DNA of 64,000 nt from Blastomyces gilchristii SLH14081 (GCF_000003855.2 NW_003101679.1:4177393-4241392), one strand, 5' to 3'. Shown: positions 52,686 to 64,000, counted from the first letter of the stretch. A program made the numbers and translations. The notes: generated by a model not told the origin, from the sequence alone.

Positions 52686-53861
52686 GTTCTCTAAGCTGTC
52701 TGGTAGCTCACGGCTGGTAACGAGGATGTGGGGCGGACTAGCGCGATTGCCCCACTAGCTTATTTGGACACCCACGTGCAAGCCCCCAATTCAAGACCGT
52801 AGCATATGCACAGCAACATAAATCCGAACAGTTGTTGCCGAAAGATTGAGATCATTTGTTCTAATTTGCCCTGCACAATGATCATATCGACTACCTGTCA
52901 GGTCACATGTCCTGGCTTATTAATCCTTCCACCATATAACTTCCTACAAGCTAGCAACCTTTTCAATCAAGCAAGCTTTACACCTTCCACTCTACCTAGG
53001 TACTCCGTACGCAGTGACGTTCTCGTTCTACCATTCCCTGTTTCCAATTTTTGGCGAAATTACTTCTCAGATGCTACTTGCTTTTCACAAATATATAAAA
53101 GTTATATTTAGTAAGCGTAACGAGAGAGGGAGGAGTCTCGAAACATGAACTCTGATTTTACTTATTTATGATATGACATACTAGGTAGGGTTCATGGGTT
53201 CATGGATTCACACGAAGGGATCAACAACCGGATGAGGAAGGGCTGATGGCCCAGCCAGCACTAACCAAAAAAATTCCGTTCCATAAATGCCTACATACGA
53301 ATCGTGGGTGGTAATCGGACATGTTTTACATATTAACTTGGTTTGGAGATTGAATTATTAAGTTATATGCACCACTAACTACATATACAGAGTATGGCAG
53401 AACAAAGGGAGGCAAAGGGCGGCTGATTAAGGGCCAGAATGCAAATGGCAGACCAGCGAGTATGTAGTTAAAATCGGTGGCCAGAAAGACCTACGACCTA
53501 GCTCCAACGTATGAATTACTTTAGAGCTTATCGAAACCCTGCAAACTATGTCGTCCCCTATGTGCTTCTTTTGCCGCTGCACCCTAAACAATATTTATCT
53601 GCATCAAACCCAACGTTGAGCATGAGGTACGGTACAGTATATGTAGTAATAGTAGATCCTGGGTTTGGATGGCTAAGTGTTGTTTTCTATCCATGTCCAC
53701 CTGGCCCCCCTAGGCAGGGGAATGCATTGTTCCAGTACCTTAGCGACAAAAAGCAGGTCATAGATTGCCGGAATCGACTTAATTATACAACCGCAGTAAC
53801 TAGCCATGTGCAAGAGCACGAAACAATTTTCCAAGTGGCCAAAGCATAAAAGTAGAACAGT
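52686..53861. other. Intergenic region
   Basis: Small plus-strand frames (52806-53111 and 53511-53849) without domains. It contains a TACTCCGTA motif at 53001. No supported gene. Confidence 0.45.
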
Positions 53862-55763
53862 TCAGTAATCATCTCCGGAATCAGAATCGCTTTCCCATCG
53901 TCCCTGATAAGCCTCGGAAATCTCTCCTAGCCCATTGATCAACGCTTCTCGTTCATCGATCCCTATTAACCTGGACGCGACCTTCTGTAAATCCTTCACT
54001 TTGTCCCCAATTTCGGTTGTCGTAGAGAGGGACGCACGGATGCTCAGCCCGGAGCTTGCAGCGCCTCTGCCTGTAAATAGATCACCGGGGAAACTGTCAA
54101 GGAGCGGGAGGGTAAGGCGAGTGTGGTATCTAGAACACGTAAATGCAGTCACCTCTTCGTTAGCTATATGTAAATTATAAACTAGAAGGGGGTGCGGTTG
54201 AGGGGATGAGGACATATGATGTGAAGGACTCATGGCGTGGTTGATTAAGAATAGACGAATGCAAAAAATGAAAAATGAAACGGGAGCAATATGGAGCAAT
54301 ATATGGTACTGACGTCTGTAGAGCTCCTGGCAATCTTAACGAATGGATAACACTTGGCTGGCTTGGGGGTTTTGACGCAAGATTTGTTTGCGCATCGAAT
54401 CCACGACTGATTTGAACTTGGCCAAAAACGTGCAGCTTTTTAGCACGCGCGGAACTAGACCAAGAGAAATCAAGATCGAATCCTTTAAGAAGGATTTCGT
54501 CTTCATCGACCTCATCTTCCGCTATTAATGTTTTACGATCTTGGTCAGGGGTTTTGTCGGACTCTGGTTGATGTTCTGAGAGAATGGCGGCTTGGAGACT
54601 GAAAATCTTTTGCGGACGCTCTTGCGCTGGCAGCCAGAAACTAGCCCCCCGGTGAGATCGGAGGCGTGTAGGTAAACCAACACTCTCTACAGCGGTGGAA
54701 ACGAGGGCGGAGGAATACCACTCTGATCGCAGGTCAGAGTGCACATATTCTGGTATGTTTTGAGGGGGGTCCAAAATGGGGATATAGGCTGATGTTTGCG
54801 GAGATATTTCATTGACAGACTTTGCCGAGTTGGCGTTGGATACGGTTTGCTTTTGCTATAGATTTTTATACTTAGCTCATTGACTCGCGTCAAAGAATAC
54901 AAGGTGATGGTTTTATTGATGCATACACGTTGAACCCTTGACCCGTCTTCTAGTCCCCAGAACCATATACTTTTCTTTCCAAACTCATCTCTCAATCTGT
55001 CCACATATCTGGCGGCAAAGCCTCCCCAAGCATCATCAGTTCCGGAGAAGATCTGGATACCTTGCATCTGATCACATTCCTCTGCGAAAGCCCGAAAGTC
55101 CCTGTCGAGAATATCGTGCTCGCGATCTAGAGATCGGAACAGATCTTCACCAATTTCCCAGTTCTCAAAGGGCATCAACTGAGAATTGAGCTCATATTCA
55201 TTTAACTGAACAATAGACTTGGGATGATAGTACACTTTATTAAAATCTGACCAGTACCGTACTGACTCAGCTGTGAGTTGAGGTAGCGGGAGTCCAACAT
55301 CTAAATTTTTCTGGTACTCAGTCTGTGGAATGGCGGGCTGGCGATGCACGACCTTATTGCCATCCCTGTAAAGCGAAGAGAGACCGTGGTTAACCGCCAT
55401 TTCCGTTCAGTTAAGGGAATTGATCGCTCTCACCATAAGCCCCTAGGCAATCCAGCATCTTCTTCCAAGCCATAAAGAGCATTATATTTCTGCAGCGTGC
55501 CAAAGCCGCCTTTCAGATCATAGATTACAGTTCGAGGGGTGAAGGTTTCAGCCCCATCTGCACCAATCCCCGGACGGAAATGAACGTCATGATCAACAGG
55601 GGATTCCTCATCCGCGGAGTATGTAAAGTACGATTCCTAACGACTAGGTGAGTTTGGATTAGTTCATTACGAAAAAGACAAGCGAGAATACCTGGAAGTT
55701 CCAAAAATGGGTCGCGAGGTAATTACTCCTCTGACCAAGCTGTAGCGTTATAATCTCATGCAT
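53862..55763 (-). CDS. DML1: Dml1/misato, tubulin-like protein
   Basis: Exons 55763-55692, 55636-55434, 55365-54927 and 54855-54314 join cleanly, followed by a last exon ending at 53862. Misato/Dml1 is a tubulin-related protein needed for mitochondrial DNA inheritance and morphology in yeast. The N-terminus [20 protein letters not shown] is the tubulin-like start, followed by [26 protein letters not shown] and a DUF1866-type middle ([17 protein letters not shown], [20 protein letters not shown]). The C-terminal part has [26 protein letters not shown] and [20 protein letters not shown], ending SDSGDDY. The last junction (donor GTCAGT at 54313, or an extra small exon around 54190-54240) is ambiguous because three alternative joins were possible. 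Confidence 0.88.
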
Positions 55764-56295
55764 TGCTACTACGCAAATAAACCGCCAATCTTTAATATAC
55801 TAAGTTTAAATTTTCGGGGCAATGCTCTGTTTCTTGATATCAGTCTGTGCGGGGGTGGACTTGTCGTGTTCCATAATTTTCCAGGTTTGAATAATTCGCC
55901 ACAGTTAGTAACACAGTAATAGAGTCATCTCACAGGAGCCAGCAGTCAGGTTTCAGCGTTACGGAATATTGAAGAAAGGAGGAGGGCATGTATCGCGCGA
56001 GCTTCGTTGCAATAGACATATACTCGAGCGTGAAAAACAGGAGGGGCAGAGATGTCACGTGGTTAGAAATATCATGTGACTATATTTCCTAAAAAGAGTA
56101 ATTCAATTTCCCAAAAGAGTTTCCCATAGCTCGGATGCGTTGCCCAGCAACCGGAGTGAACCACCCACCTTTGTCAACAACACATCCGAAAGTAACGTAA
56201 AAGCGCACGACAAGGATGTCACCGCAGTACAAGATTTCAATTTTCATGCCACATTTCAATTCCGACGATTGCTCTCGTCAATAGCGCTGTCACAC
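55764..56295. promoter_or_regulatory. Divergent promoter region, DML1 / coiled-coil gene
   Basis: The interval between the divergent starts is 532 bp. The downstream frame is open through 56140-56295, which may be leader sequence or part of a longer N-terminus. Confidence 0.4.
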
Positions 56296-58287
56296 ATGTT
56301 GCCTTCGGGGGGCCTTAACAATCGAAACTCTGATTCCCATAACTTCAGTACCTCATCCTCGCTGATGGATCCCATACCTAAATTTCAGGCATCGCCTGGG
56401 CCTGTTCTTCACCCCGTCTCTCCAGAGCGCATCAATCAGCAGAAGATGAACGGTCATCCAGTACACCCTGCTGAGCTTTCTCCGCTCCAGCACAAGCATA
56501 CACGCACGAACTCTGATGTCCAAGCGAAAGTGGCATTTCTAAATCAACTTTCAAGGGCTAGCAGTCCAGCTCCGTCGCATCCTTCCTCGACCACCACAGC
56601 CGCCCTTCACAGGGCGATACTGGGTCGTGAAGAAGCGGAGGCTTCGCTTCAGGCAACACTTGCTGAACTTTCAGAGGCGAATTCACGAGAACGACGAGTC
56701 AGTGAACGGCTAGAGTCTTTAATGGAGGAATTGCACGCTCTTAAGGAGCGGCAAACACATGAACGAGCAGTATTCGAAAAGGAAGTCCGAAGGGCACGAA
56801 AAGAAGCTTTCCGGGCTGGATCAGCACTTGTTAAAGCGCAAGAAGAACTCAAATCGTCAAGGGTGGAGATAAAAACATTAAGAGAGGAAGTTGCCGGCGA
56901 GAGAGAAGCAAAAGAGAAGGCGAAACAGGAAGCATTCGAGCGCGCATATGCATTAGCTGGATTGACGGAAGAAGTGGAGGTCTTGAAAGAAAAAATACGC
57001 TCTTTTGAAACCGATAACCAGTCAGATATTCTCGAGGCAAGGGCCGAAGAACTGAGAGCAGAAACACCCAATTCCAGGCCTCCACTGGCGGAGAGGGACG
57101 TTGCTGCCTGCGCCCCAACATCATTGCGATTAAAATCAGACCGAATATCTTCGAGTCCCCGCAAAAGCGGCATTAACTACCAAGCTGCAAGTCCACGACT
57201 AGGTTCTCCACTCAAAATGAGGGTTTCGCGCCGCAATTCATGCAAGGAAAATGAGGACCCAAAAGAGTCCAGCGCGCATGACGAGCTTCTCGAGGATTTG
57301 GAGCAGGACCTCGCATTCGAGAAACGCCGGCGATTAAAAGCAGAGGAAATGGTACACTTCCTCAAGATGGAATGCCAATTCCATCGTTGCTCCTGCCGAC
57401 TCGCAGAAATGCAAGGGCTTCGGTATATTCACGATGCGGAGTGGGATGAAATGAATCCCCAGAAGGAAGAAACAGTCACCAACTCCACGTCTAGCGACCA
57501 AGCTGCGCCCCAGGTGACTAGAATTTCAGATAGTGCTCCGATCGTCACAGCACATCGGGAAACGCAGACCACGGAACCTGCAGTGGCGTTCTGTCCAGAT
57601 ACAGGGACGTTTAAGGCAGTTTCGTCCAGCGCATCTCCCAGTAACGTGGATACAGAATCATCCGTCCGCCTACAAAAAACTGTCCAGGAACTTTCACCGC
57701 TACCGGCTGGGCCTCAATATAATCACACCTCAGCCTTCCCACTAGTGCCACAAACCACGGAGGTCGAAATGGAAGATCCTAAGCCCACAGACATCCTAAC
57801 AGAACCTCCCGTCCTAGCACAATATCCTTTTCAACTCGTCACACAACCTGCGACTGCTTTCGAACCGGCAAGTTCCTCCCGCTTCTTTCCTCGAAATTTA
57901 CACGTCGAAACAACCAATTCCCAAGAACAAATGGCTCCTGCTGATGCCACAACCCCAACAATGCCAGGCTCCATGACAACAACCACCACAACTATTCCTC
58001 TCCACTCTGACGATTACTCTTCTAGAGCGAACTGTCCCATTCCTGGCACCCCTGTAACGCGAGAAGAAGCACTCGCCCAGATTCGCGCGCGAAGAGGGCG
58101 TGCACAGACTCTGAAAAGATCTGCTAGCGCCAACGATGCTGCTTCCCGTCCTTCATCGCGCTCTCGTTCCCGCCTTGCAAATTCCAGCACTACGCCTACC
58201 CATGGCGCAAGACGGATTCCGGGAAGTAGTCGTCCCGCCAGTCGAGTTGCCAAGAGAGATTTCAGTGCACCTATTGGAAGATATTGA
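56296..58287 (+). CDS. Coiled-coil protein with Cys/His-containing conserved segment
   Basis: An intronless frame giving 663 residues from ATG 56296 (alternatively 56365; the frame is open upstream to 56140 but has no ATG there). Residues about 100-240 form a long Glu/Lys/Arg-rich coiled coil (RAILGREEAEASLQATLAEL through VEVLKEKIRSF). A conserved block FLKMECQFHRCSCRLAEMQG sits after a second short coiled coil (about residue 360). The rest is Ser/Pro/Thr-rich and disordered, ending in a basic SR-like tail (SRPSSRSRSRLANSS). This architecture occurs in fungal cytoskeletal or spindle-associated proteins, but I cannot name it; the function is unknown. It is divergent from DML1. Confidence 0.8.
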   Translation: MLPSGGLNNRNSDSHNFSTSSSLMDPIPKFQASPGPVLHPVSPERINQQKMNGHPVHPAELSPLQHKHTRTNSDVQAKVAFLNQLSRASSPAPSHPSSTTTAALHRAILGREEAEASLQATLAELSEANSRERRVSERLESLMEELHALKERQTHERAVFEKEVRRARKEAFRAGSALVKAQEELKSSRVEIKTLREEVAGEREAKEKAKQEAFERAYALAGLTEEVEVLKEKIRSFETDNQSDILEARAEELRAETPNSRPPLAERDVAACAPTSLRLKSDRISSSPRKSGINYQAASPRLGSPLKMRVSRRNSCKENEDPKESSAHDELLEDLEQDLAFEKRRRLKAEEMVHFLKMECQFHRCSCRLAEMQGLRYIHDAEWDEMNPQKEETVTNSTSSDQAAPQVTRISDSAPIVTAHRETQTTEPAVAFCPDTGTFKAVSSSASPSNVDTESSVRLQKTVQELSPLPAGPQYNHTSAFPLVPQTTEVEMEDPKPTDILTEPPVLAQYPFQLVTQPATAFEPASSSRFFPRNLHVETTNSQEQMAPADATTPTMPGSMTTTTTTIPLHSDDYSSRANCPIPGTPVTREEALAQIRARRGRAQTLKRSASANDAASRPSSRSRSRLANSSTTPTHGARRIPGSSRPASRVAKRDFSAPIGRY

Positions 58288-59266
58288 GCATTATCTAGTT
58301 CTTAAAGCGGTGTTTTACCTGGTGCTATATCTGTTCTATTTTCTTCCTATCCCCCCTCTTTATATTCATCTTTACATCTTCGTTGGGCGTCGTGTACTGT
58401 TTTACGGGGTTTCAAAGTTTAGATACCCTTTTAAGCGGGTGTTGTATGCTTTTGCTTTTCTGTTCACATTTATTTCTGGAGCTTTTCATTCCTATCCTTT
58501 CATTTGGATCTGATTGACGCGGCGTGAGGCTTGCCCATCATGTTATTGACCTCGTCCTCCTCATCTTCCTATTATAATTTCTGGCAAAAAGCTCCATTAG
58601 CGTCTATTATCTCCAATTCCATCTCATCTTTGGTTATGTGCCTTTTCCCCTACCTTTTTTGATCCCCTTGCTTGCTCGCTGCGTGGATCTCACACCCCCT
58701 TGGTTTTTTGGTAGCCAGGCGTCTCTATCGTGTAGCTCAGCGTTCCAAAGATTATTTTTTATGGCATTTTATTCGGGGTCAGGCGTTCTTCGGAGGATGT
58801 TCTTCCGTTCTCTGCTCTATTTATTTAACGTTTTTATCCCCTTCGAGGCAAATAAATAATGGACTCGTTTTAAATAATGTATTATACATCTACTTAACAT
58901 CATGATCGCCTGTTACTGTGGGCATATAACAACTGTTTTCGGTTTGGTTTAGACCAGCAGGCATATTTTGGAACTACTTTCGGCCGTGTTGGATATGTGA
59001 TATCATTTAAACTTCTTGAAATGAGGTTTTGGATGCATAGTTTGTCCTGGCTAAAAACATGAACTCGAAACACTAGGATCACAATGCTGATAGCTAGGGT
59101 AACTGTAGGTGGATTATATATAGAGCACTTATCTCAATTCCACCGAACTCGATGAAAGAGGGTATCCCACTATGATGTCGTAGCATCGTTTTCTAAGAAC
59201 TTGTTCGACATGGCCGGGTTATTTGTACCCCATTAATATCTGCATTACTTTTGGATATGATTCTTG
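58288..59266. other. Intergenic region between convergent genes
   Basis: T-rich near 58300-58860, as expected for 3' untranslated sequence. No gene seen. Confidence 0.5.
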
Positions 59267-61391
59267 CTAAAGAATTCGTACCCCACAGCAGGTAATTCTC
59301 GCACCTTGTACCTGTGCCTTGCGTCCCCACCATACCTGCACAAGCTCCTCCACAAATGCGCGATCCGAGGCACTCCATGTATCCAACCCCATCTCTGTCA
59401 TATCACTCGAACTGATCGGGATGATATCGTCTGACGTATCGTCGTAGGACGACAGCGGCAGTAAGGGGTCATTTGGAGAGGCCGTCGTGTCAACTGCGGA
59501 ATCCTCATCATGGTCAAAATTGGATCCGTCATCCTCAGGACCGAGCGTTGATTCGGCGACGGGTGCGTTTCCACCCTGGCGGGCAATGACGTCTGACATG
59601 ACTGTGAATATTTGCGTCGTTAGGCGGCGGAAATAGGTTATTAATGCGATTTCTCGCGGCTGGTGGCTGCTGCCCTGGTCCAGTAGCGCGATGCTACCGC
59701 TTAGGCTACTTGGATAAGTGGGGAAGGGTGTGTGGGCATTATCGACCAGTAGAAGTCGGGAGTCTTCTTCGTTTTCTCCTTCGGAGGGGCCTTCGCGCTT
59801 CTCACCAGCTGAGGCCCACCAGAGGAAGGAGGTATACGCGAGGAGTGGCCAGGAGACAGGTTCAACAACCGAACTAGAAGAGAAAGTTGAAGTGTTGTCC
59901 GACGTATCCTCATCATCCATTGCGGACGAAGAGCCACGTCTAGAGAGTTCAAGAAGGCCACTCTTAAGGGTAGAATATCGTCGAGCGTCCCGCTGGGTGG
60001 CCTTAATGCTTATAGGTTTCTGTTGTTCCTTATTTGCGGTACGGCCGATCGACAGTGCTATAGAAGGGTAGGTCTTTACTGGCGCGTGTTTAGAGTAAGC
60101 TGGAGGGAGGTTTACGAGGACGTCATAAAGCTCAGGTTTTAGGCCGAGGACGCGGTCAGTAGTACATGCAATCCAGCAGCTATCGGGATCTGAGATGGAG
60201 GGAGATGGTCGTGATACTAGGTATGGCATGTCGTGGATGCCAACGCTAAATAGCGGTCGAGGTCTGAGAGCTAACGAAGAAGTTGGTGGGATAAAAGGGA
60301 GTAGGGATTGTGGAAGCGAGGAGAGAAGAGCTAGGTCATATACTTTGGTTTGAGCGTTAGTCATTTGGCAGTGTCCAATGTCTGGGGTGGGAAGGTGACA
60401 AACCGAAGTTACATGATTCCTCGACAGGTGCCTCGCCCACTAAGAGGATCCGTTTGCGTAATAAAGCTGCTCGATATAACTGGAAAACTAATGGTCCAAA
60501 GGTATCTAAGAACTCTGGGAGGGAGAGGGCGGGATGGTAAGGCGCAAGGGATTGCTTTGCGGTCAACAGTGCCGTGGCGTCGCTGAGGGCGCGATGCCTG
60601 GCGTATACATCACGAACAGGTGTTTTTAAGCTTGCGATTGAACCCAATGGGGAATCCGGGGGAGAAACAGTATCTTCAGATAGCTGGTACGTTTCCCAGT
60701 ATGCGGACAAGGGCTCCGTATTATCAAGATCTTCTGCTAGGCTCCTGTCATTGATACCATGAGTCCCATTATCCTTTTGATTCTAGCGTCTCCCAATTCA
60801 TACCTGGCCAATTCCTTTAGTTTTGCAGCATGTCTCCAGGCCTTTCCTAGTCTACCATAGCTGAGAGGCACCAAAACTCCAACAGCCAGCATCAAGGCAT
60901 TCCGCTGCGACTCTGCTGCAGGGTGGTTTACAAACGCGCTGATACCGGCATATTGCTCGTGGACGAAATAACTGCGTGGTGGATGATCAGAAAATGTAAA
61001 AGGTAATGATCAGAAAGTTTGACGTACATAAGATCTTCCCGGACGTTGTGTAGACCCGATGGGAGTGATTTATATTCAACAACGTTCTCAACGACAACTA
61101 TTGTACAGGTATCAGCCTGTGCGGCCTTGGAGTGGGGGCTGAGAGCATACCCTCTGGTACAGATCGCTTCCATTTTACCGTATAACTATAGACAAACAGA
61201 ATCCCATTGTCAGTACAGCGCATCACCAATGGTATCTCGGCTCTCTACCCACTCTGTGGATAGGGGCATACGCACCCGGCCTTGATGTCAAAGCGGATGA
61301 GGAAGATGGCGGCGACATTAGGCGGCGCTTCTGGGAACACGGTCACATCAGGTCTGATAGCTCTCGGGCTCCTTCTCCTATCTGATGCCAT
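59267..61391 (-). CDS. DENN-type LCHN/DUF4484 protein (Anr2-like)
   Basis: Six exons (61391-61276, 61185-61151, 61097-61028, 60971-60804, 60744-60404 and 60342-59267) give 601 residues. The DENN-type module is visible across the joins: NVAAIFLIRFDIKAGYTVKW, EYKSLPSGLHNVREDLIYFV, AFVNHPAAESQRNALMLAVG, LSYGRLGKAWRHAAKLKELA, TFGPLVFQLYRAALLRKRIL and YDLALLSSLPQSLLPFIP. The C-terminal half is the DUF4484 region (WPLLAYTSFLWWASAGE, IALITYFRRLTTQIF, FVEELVQVWWGRKAQVQGAR). DENN proteins usually act as Rab guanine-nucleotide exchange factors; the fungal Anr2/LCHN branch is barely characterised. One internal exon is only 35 nt. The gene is divergent from the sterol isomerase gene, 376 bp apart. Confidence 0.87.
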
Positions 61392-61767
61392 AGATGCGGG
61401 GATATAGGTGCGAGGTCGTAGAACGCATAGGGCGCTGCCTGCAAAGGACCCCTGAGACGAGTCTTGAAGTTGGTGGAGGATGGATAGCTTGCTAAGTCGT
61501 CCGGCACCCTGGATCGCTGTAAGCGCCATGCCCACGCACCAGAGCCTGTTTCGGCCACGCAGCTTCAACCTACGTCCTTGGTGCGCTTGGCGGCTCTGTT
61601 TCTTCCCCCTGAAGAGAGTGTTCTCCTAGCGGTCTTTACTTGTCCGGTGCTTTTGGAGGTACAGAGTAGATACGCCACTCAAATTTTATCCGTACCTATC
61701 TTAGAAGGCAGCCTTCCTCGCCATTGCTTTCGTTTCCCTACCACATTCGTTGGTTTTCGCTGCAAGG
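61392..61767. promoter_or_regulatory. Divergent promoter region, DENN protein / sterol isomerase
   Basis: The interval is 376 bp between start codons and must contain both promoters. No specific element identified. Open frames crossing it on the minus strand (61568-61343) belong to the leader. Confidence 0.45.
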
Positions 61768-62683
61768 ATGGCTGGGCAAATGGCCAATTCCACCCCGCCC
61801 AACTCTCACCCATACTACCCAATTGAAGTGGAACTCATTGGTTACCTTGCCAATGAGTGGTCTGTTCCTCTTCTTATTTCTGCATTTGCGGCGGGATGGG
61901 CCTTCATTCTAGGATCCACGTTGGTAATTCTATCGTTCGTTGCCCCGAAACTAGGAAGGGCAGATAGGCTGGCTGTATTATGGTTCGTCTTAAGTATGTT
62001 CATGCGCCGTACGTGGTTCAAAAGTTAAGGTACATGGCTAATATATAAATAAATCGTCACAGCCGGAAGCATTCATTTGTTTTTCGAAGGCTACTTTGTT
62101 GTCAACCACACTCGCATGGCCTCGGCACAAGACTTTTTTGGACAGCTATGGAAGGAGTATTCGTTATCGGACTCCCGATACCTAACCTCGGATCCTTTCG
62201 TTCTGTGCATGGAAACAATTACGGCTGTATGTTTCCCCCTTACCTTGCTTGTATACTAAGGGGTGCATGGATTTGAGAACTGATGGGTGAGTTCATGATA
62301 GATTCTGTGGGGACCACTTTGCTTCGTCCACGTGTATCTTATCGCGAGCGAACATCCACTCCGCCACCCCCTTCAGTTAATCATATCGAGCGGGCAGATC
62401 TACGGGGATATTCTTTACTATGCCACGAGCATGTTCGATCACTACTACAATGGGTTGAGCTACTGCAGACCAGAGGCGTATTATTTCTGGTGCTACTACT
62501 TTTTCATGAACTTCCTCTGGATCGTTATCCCTTCCTGTAAGAAGAATTTCTCTATAATGCTCTTTCAGTTCGTTGAGACCAAACTGACATCTATTCTTAG
62601 ATTATTTGGTAAAAAGCATGGGCGCCATGTCCCATGCCGTCAAGTGTGTCAACGAAGCTGCAGGCAAGCGCAAAACGAAGTGA
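61768..62683 (+). CDS. EXPERA-domain sterol Delta8-Delta7 isomerase (EBP-like)
   Basis: Exons 61768-61993, 62063-62226, 62302-62536 and 62601-62683 give 235 residues, with introns of 69, 75 and 64 nt. EBP-type enzymes move the sterol Delta8 double bond to Delta7 in the ER membrane. Four or five hydrophobic helices are visible. Residues matching the human EBP active site are present: H80 and E84 (IHLFFEGYF), E126 and T129 (CMETITA), N200 and W203 (NFLW), at near-constant offset from the human numbering. The C-terminus ends KRKTK, a lysine-rich ER-retrieval-like tail. The last intron was chosen because it restores an open frame to a TGA at 62681-62683; the alternative acceptor hits a stop at once. 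Confidence 0.92.
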
Positions 62684-63527
62684 TAAACCGTTAAAATGCC
62701 CGAATATAACAGCGGCTGCATACTAAACGCCTTATACCTTTGATTTTAATATTTGCTATATATCAGCGATCTGGACGGCGCTTTGGGGCAGAGAGAGTAC
62801 AGGCGATATGAAAACTTTTCTATGGATACTCTCTTTTGATGCGCCTCATATAAATTTCATCTTCACACATATATACATATAGACCATACATAATATAAAC
62901 GTTTCATCTCCTCTGGAGACTCTGCGAATAGCTGCAAGGCCTCAGCAAATAAAACACCGACTCAAGGTCTCGGTGCATGTAAACTGGTTAACGGGCAGTA
63001 AACAAAGGCGAAGACAGCTCATTCATGTGTCTCAGTCAACTCATATATAATAATTGTAATTTCGGTTTAGTCCGCCTGTGTTGTCAAGTCTTCTTGGTTC
63101 CTGATGGTTGAAGAAGGCAAGCCTTTAATTCTGATCGGTGTTTGGGGGCGCTTTGAGCTTGCGCTTCCTTGGTGTGTTGTCCCGGTAGCGGGCGCATCGT
63201 CATTGGTAGCTTGATGGCAGAATGGGTGATCACAGCAACATCCCACCGCAAGTAAAGACCACTTCTCGGCTAGGAAATAGATCGATATTCTTTTAGCTTC
63301 TAATTCACCTTTTTTAAGGGAAGCAAAAGAAAATAGGAAAGGAAAGGGGAAAGAAAAAATCGCCATCGCAGGCCGAGGAAGGGTATGCACCTTTCTGGCG
63401 AGCGGCGGGGCTACTGGTATGTAAACAAGAAGGAACCCAGACAATACACTGCACCCCCATAGTGTGTTTGGAACCAGCACTACAAATAAGGAATTTGTTC
63501 TAACATTTTAAGACAATGTAGTTGCTA
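62684..63527. other. Intergenic region, possible small minus-strand gene
   Basis: The minus frame 63480-63067 (137 codons) starts with a signal-peptide-like segment (LWGCSVLSGFLLVYIPVAPP) and later has a Cys-rich stretch (VGCCCDHPFCH). It has an internal low-complexity Phe-rich piece and no recognised domain, so I leave it as doubtful. The rest looks non-coding. Confidence 0.3.
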
Positions 63528-64000
63528 ATGCCTGTCCCTTCTCCTCGTCGGCCTTCCAACCGCGGAAGAGCGAAGTCCACTCCAGCGAACGGGAAGCCTC
63601 TTGATATTGGCCAACCATTGGGTGTCCACGACACGAATTCGGTACGCGAGAAGGTTCGACGATGGCAACAGCAAGGTGGGGGTGTTATAATAGAGAAAGA
63701 TGTTGGCCCTGAGAGCGACGGTGGCCACACTACCTCACCGGAGTCAAATCCTCTCTCTAGCAAGGAGGAGTCCCCAGGAAAGAATAGAACCAACAGAGCA
63801 AGAGGAGGAAACAACGATAAGGACAATAATGTCCAGCGAACTCGAAGTAACAGTACCCCGCGCAAGCGGGTTATTAGTGATGGGCACTGGAGGAAGAATA
63901 GATCACCGCCATCCACACCACCCCAGAAAGTGGCACATAAGAGGAGAACTGACGTATTTGACCGGTATGGGGAACCGAAATCATCGGTAAGGGAGAAAGA
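63528..64000 (+). CDS. 5' part of a hypothetical gene, truncated by the window edge
   Basis: An ATG-started frame runs without stop from 63528 to the last base (157 complete codons), so the gene continues outside. The product is basic and disordered: PSPRRPSNRGRAKSTPANGK, LDIGQPLGVHDTNSVREKVR, RWQQQGGGVI, and later TPRKRVISDGHWRKNRSPPS and TDVFDRYGEP. The VREKVRRWQQQGGGV and DGHWRKN segments look like conserved short motifs of a nuclear protein, but I cannot name the family. Minus-strand frames over the same bases are shadows. No splice site was needed up to the edge. Confidence 0.68.
   Translation, partial: MPVPSPRRPSNRGRAKSTPANGKPLDIGQPLGVHDTNSVREKVRRWQQQGGGVIIEKDVGPESDGGHTTSPESNPLSSKEESPGKNRTNRARGGNNDKDNNVQRTRSNSTPRKRVISDGHWRKNRSPPSTPPQKVAHKRRTDVFDRYGEPKSSVREK

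Noticed and set aside
56649..57173. 174-codon minus-strand Ser-rich frame
   Set aside because: Antisense of the coiled-coil gene; typical shadow of Glu/Lys/Arg-rich coding sequence.

Overview
The window is nuclear DNA of a filamentous ascomycete. Spliced genes with short introns (mostly 50-140 nt, GTRNGY-like donors, CTRAY-like branch points), Zn2Cys6 regulators, an HNH-domain protein and a 2EXR-type protein point to Pezizomycotina. Protein flavour, the scattered TACGGAGTA motif and CpG-depleted AT-rich repeats point to Eurotiomycetes, plausibly Onygenales. That placement is inference from pattern memory; no search was run.

Layout. 1-7.5 kb: sparse left part with a membrane-anchored DUF3445/HRQ-family gene (1217-2356, minus), a decayed coding remnant (3.5-4.1 kb) and long gene-poor DNA. 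7.5-17.5 kb: a four-exon HSPA12-like Hsp70-family gene, then about 4.7 kb without a clear gene, then a divergent pair: an N2227 carnosine N-methyltransferase (minus) and a PAC4-type proteasome assembly chaperone (plus). 17.5-25.8 kb: about 5.6 kb without a recognisable gene in front of a Zn2Cys6 transcription factor. 26.8-33.3 kb: prefoldin subunit 4 (minus, with a 21-nt first exon), ATG27 (plus) and a sulfotransferase-like P-loop protein (minus). 34-38 kb: AT-rich, low-complexity, repeat-like DNA with CpG-free patches. 38.4-45.9 kb: a compact housekeeping cluster with PRPP synthetase (large inserted segment), an SR-rich Hub1/UBL5-like protein, the PIG-H/Gpi15 GPI-anchor subunit and the Pus3/Deg1 tRNA pseudouridine synthase. 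46.1-47.5 kb: an element with long imperfect terminal inverted repeats and a CpG-free core. 48.4-52.0 kb: a 2EXR-like hypothetical protein and an HNH-domain protein. 52.36-52.68 kb: a 325-bp PIF/Harbinger-like MITE with a TTA target duplication. 53.9-62.7 kb: DML1/misato, a coiled-coil protein, a DENN-type LCHN/DUF4484 protein and an EXPERA-domain sterol Delta8-Delta7 isomerase. From 63,528 a gene runs off the right edge.

Most genes are housekeeping and are not organised as a pathway. Protein folding and assembly recurs (Hsp70-like, prefoldin, proteasome chaperone, misato), as does membrane, trafficking and lipid biology (ATG27, PIG-H, EBP-like isomerase, DENN protein). I found no secondary-metabolite cluster, tRNA, rRNA or CRISPR. 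Exon joins were made by hand from splice sites plus reading frame. Most give frame-consistent full-length products; the last join of DML1 stays uncertain.
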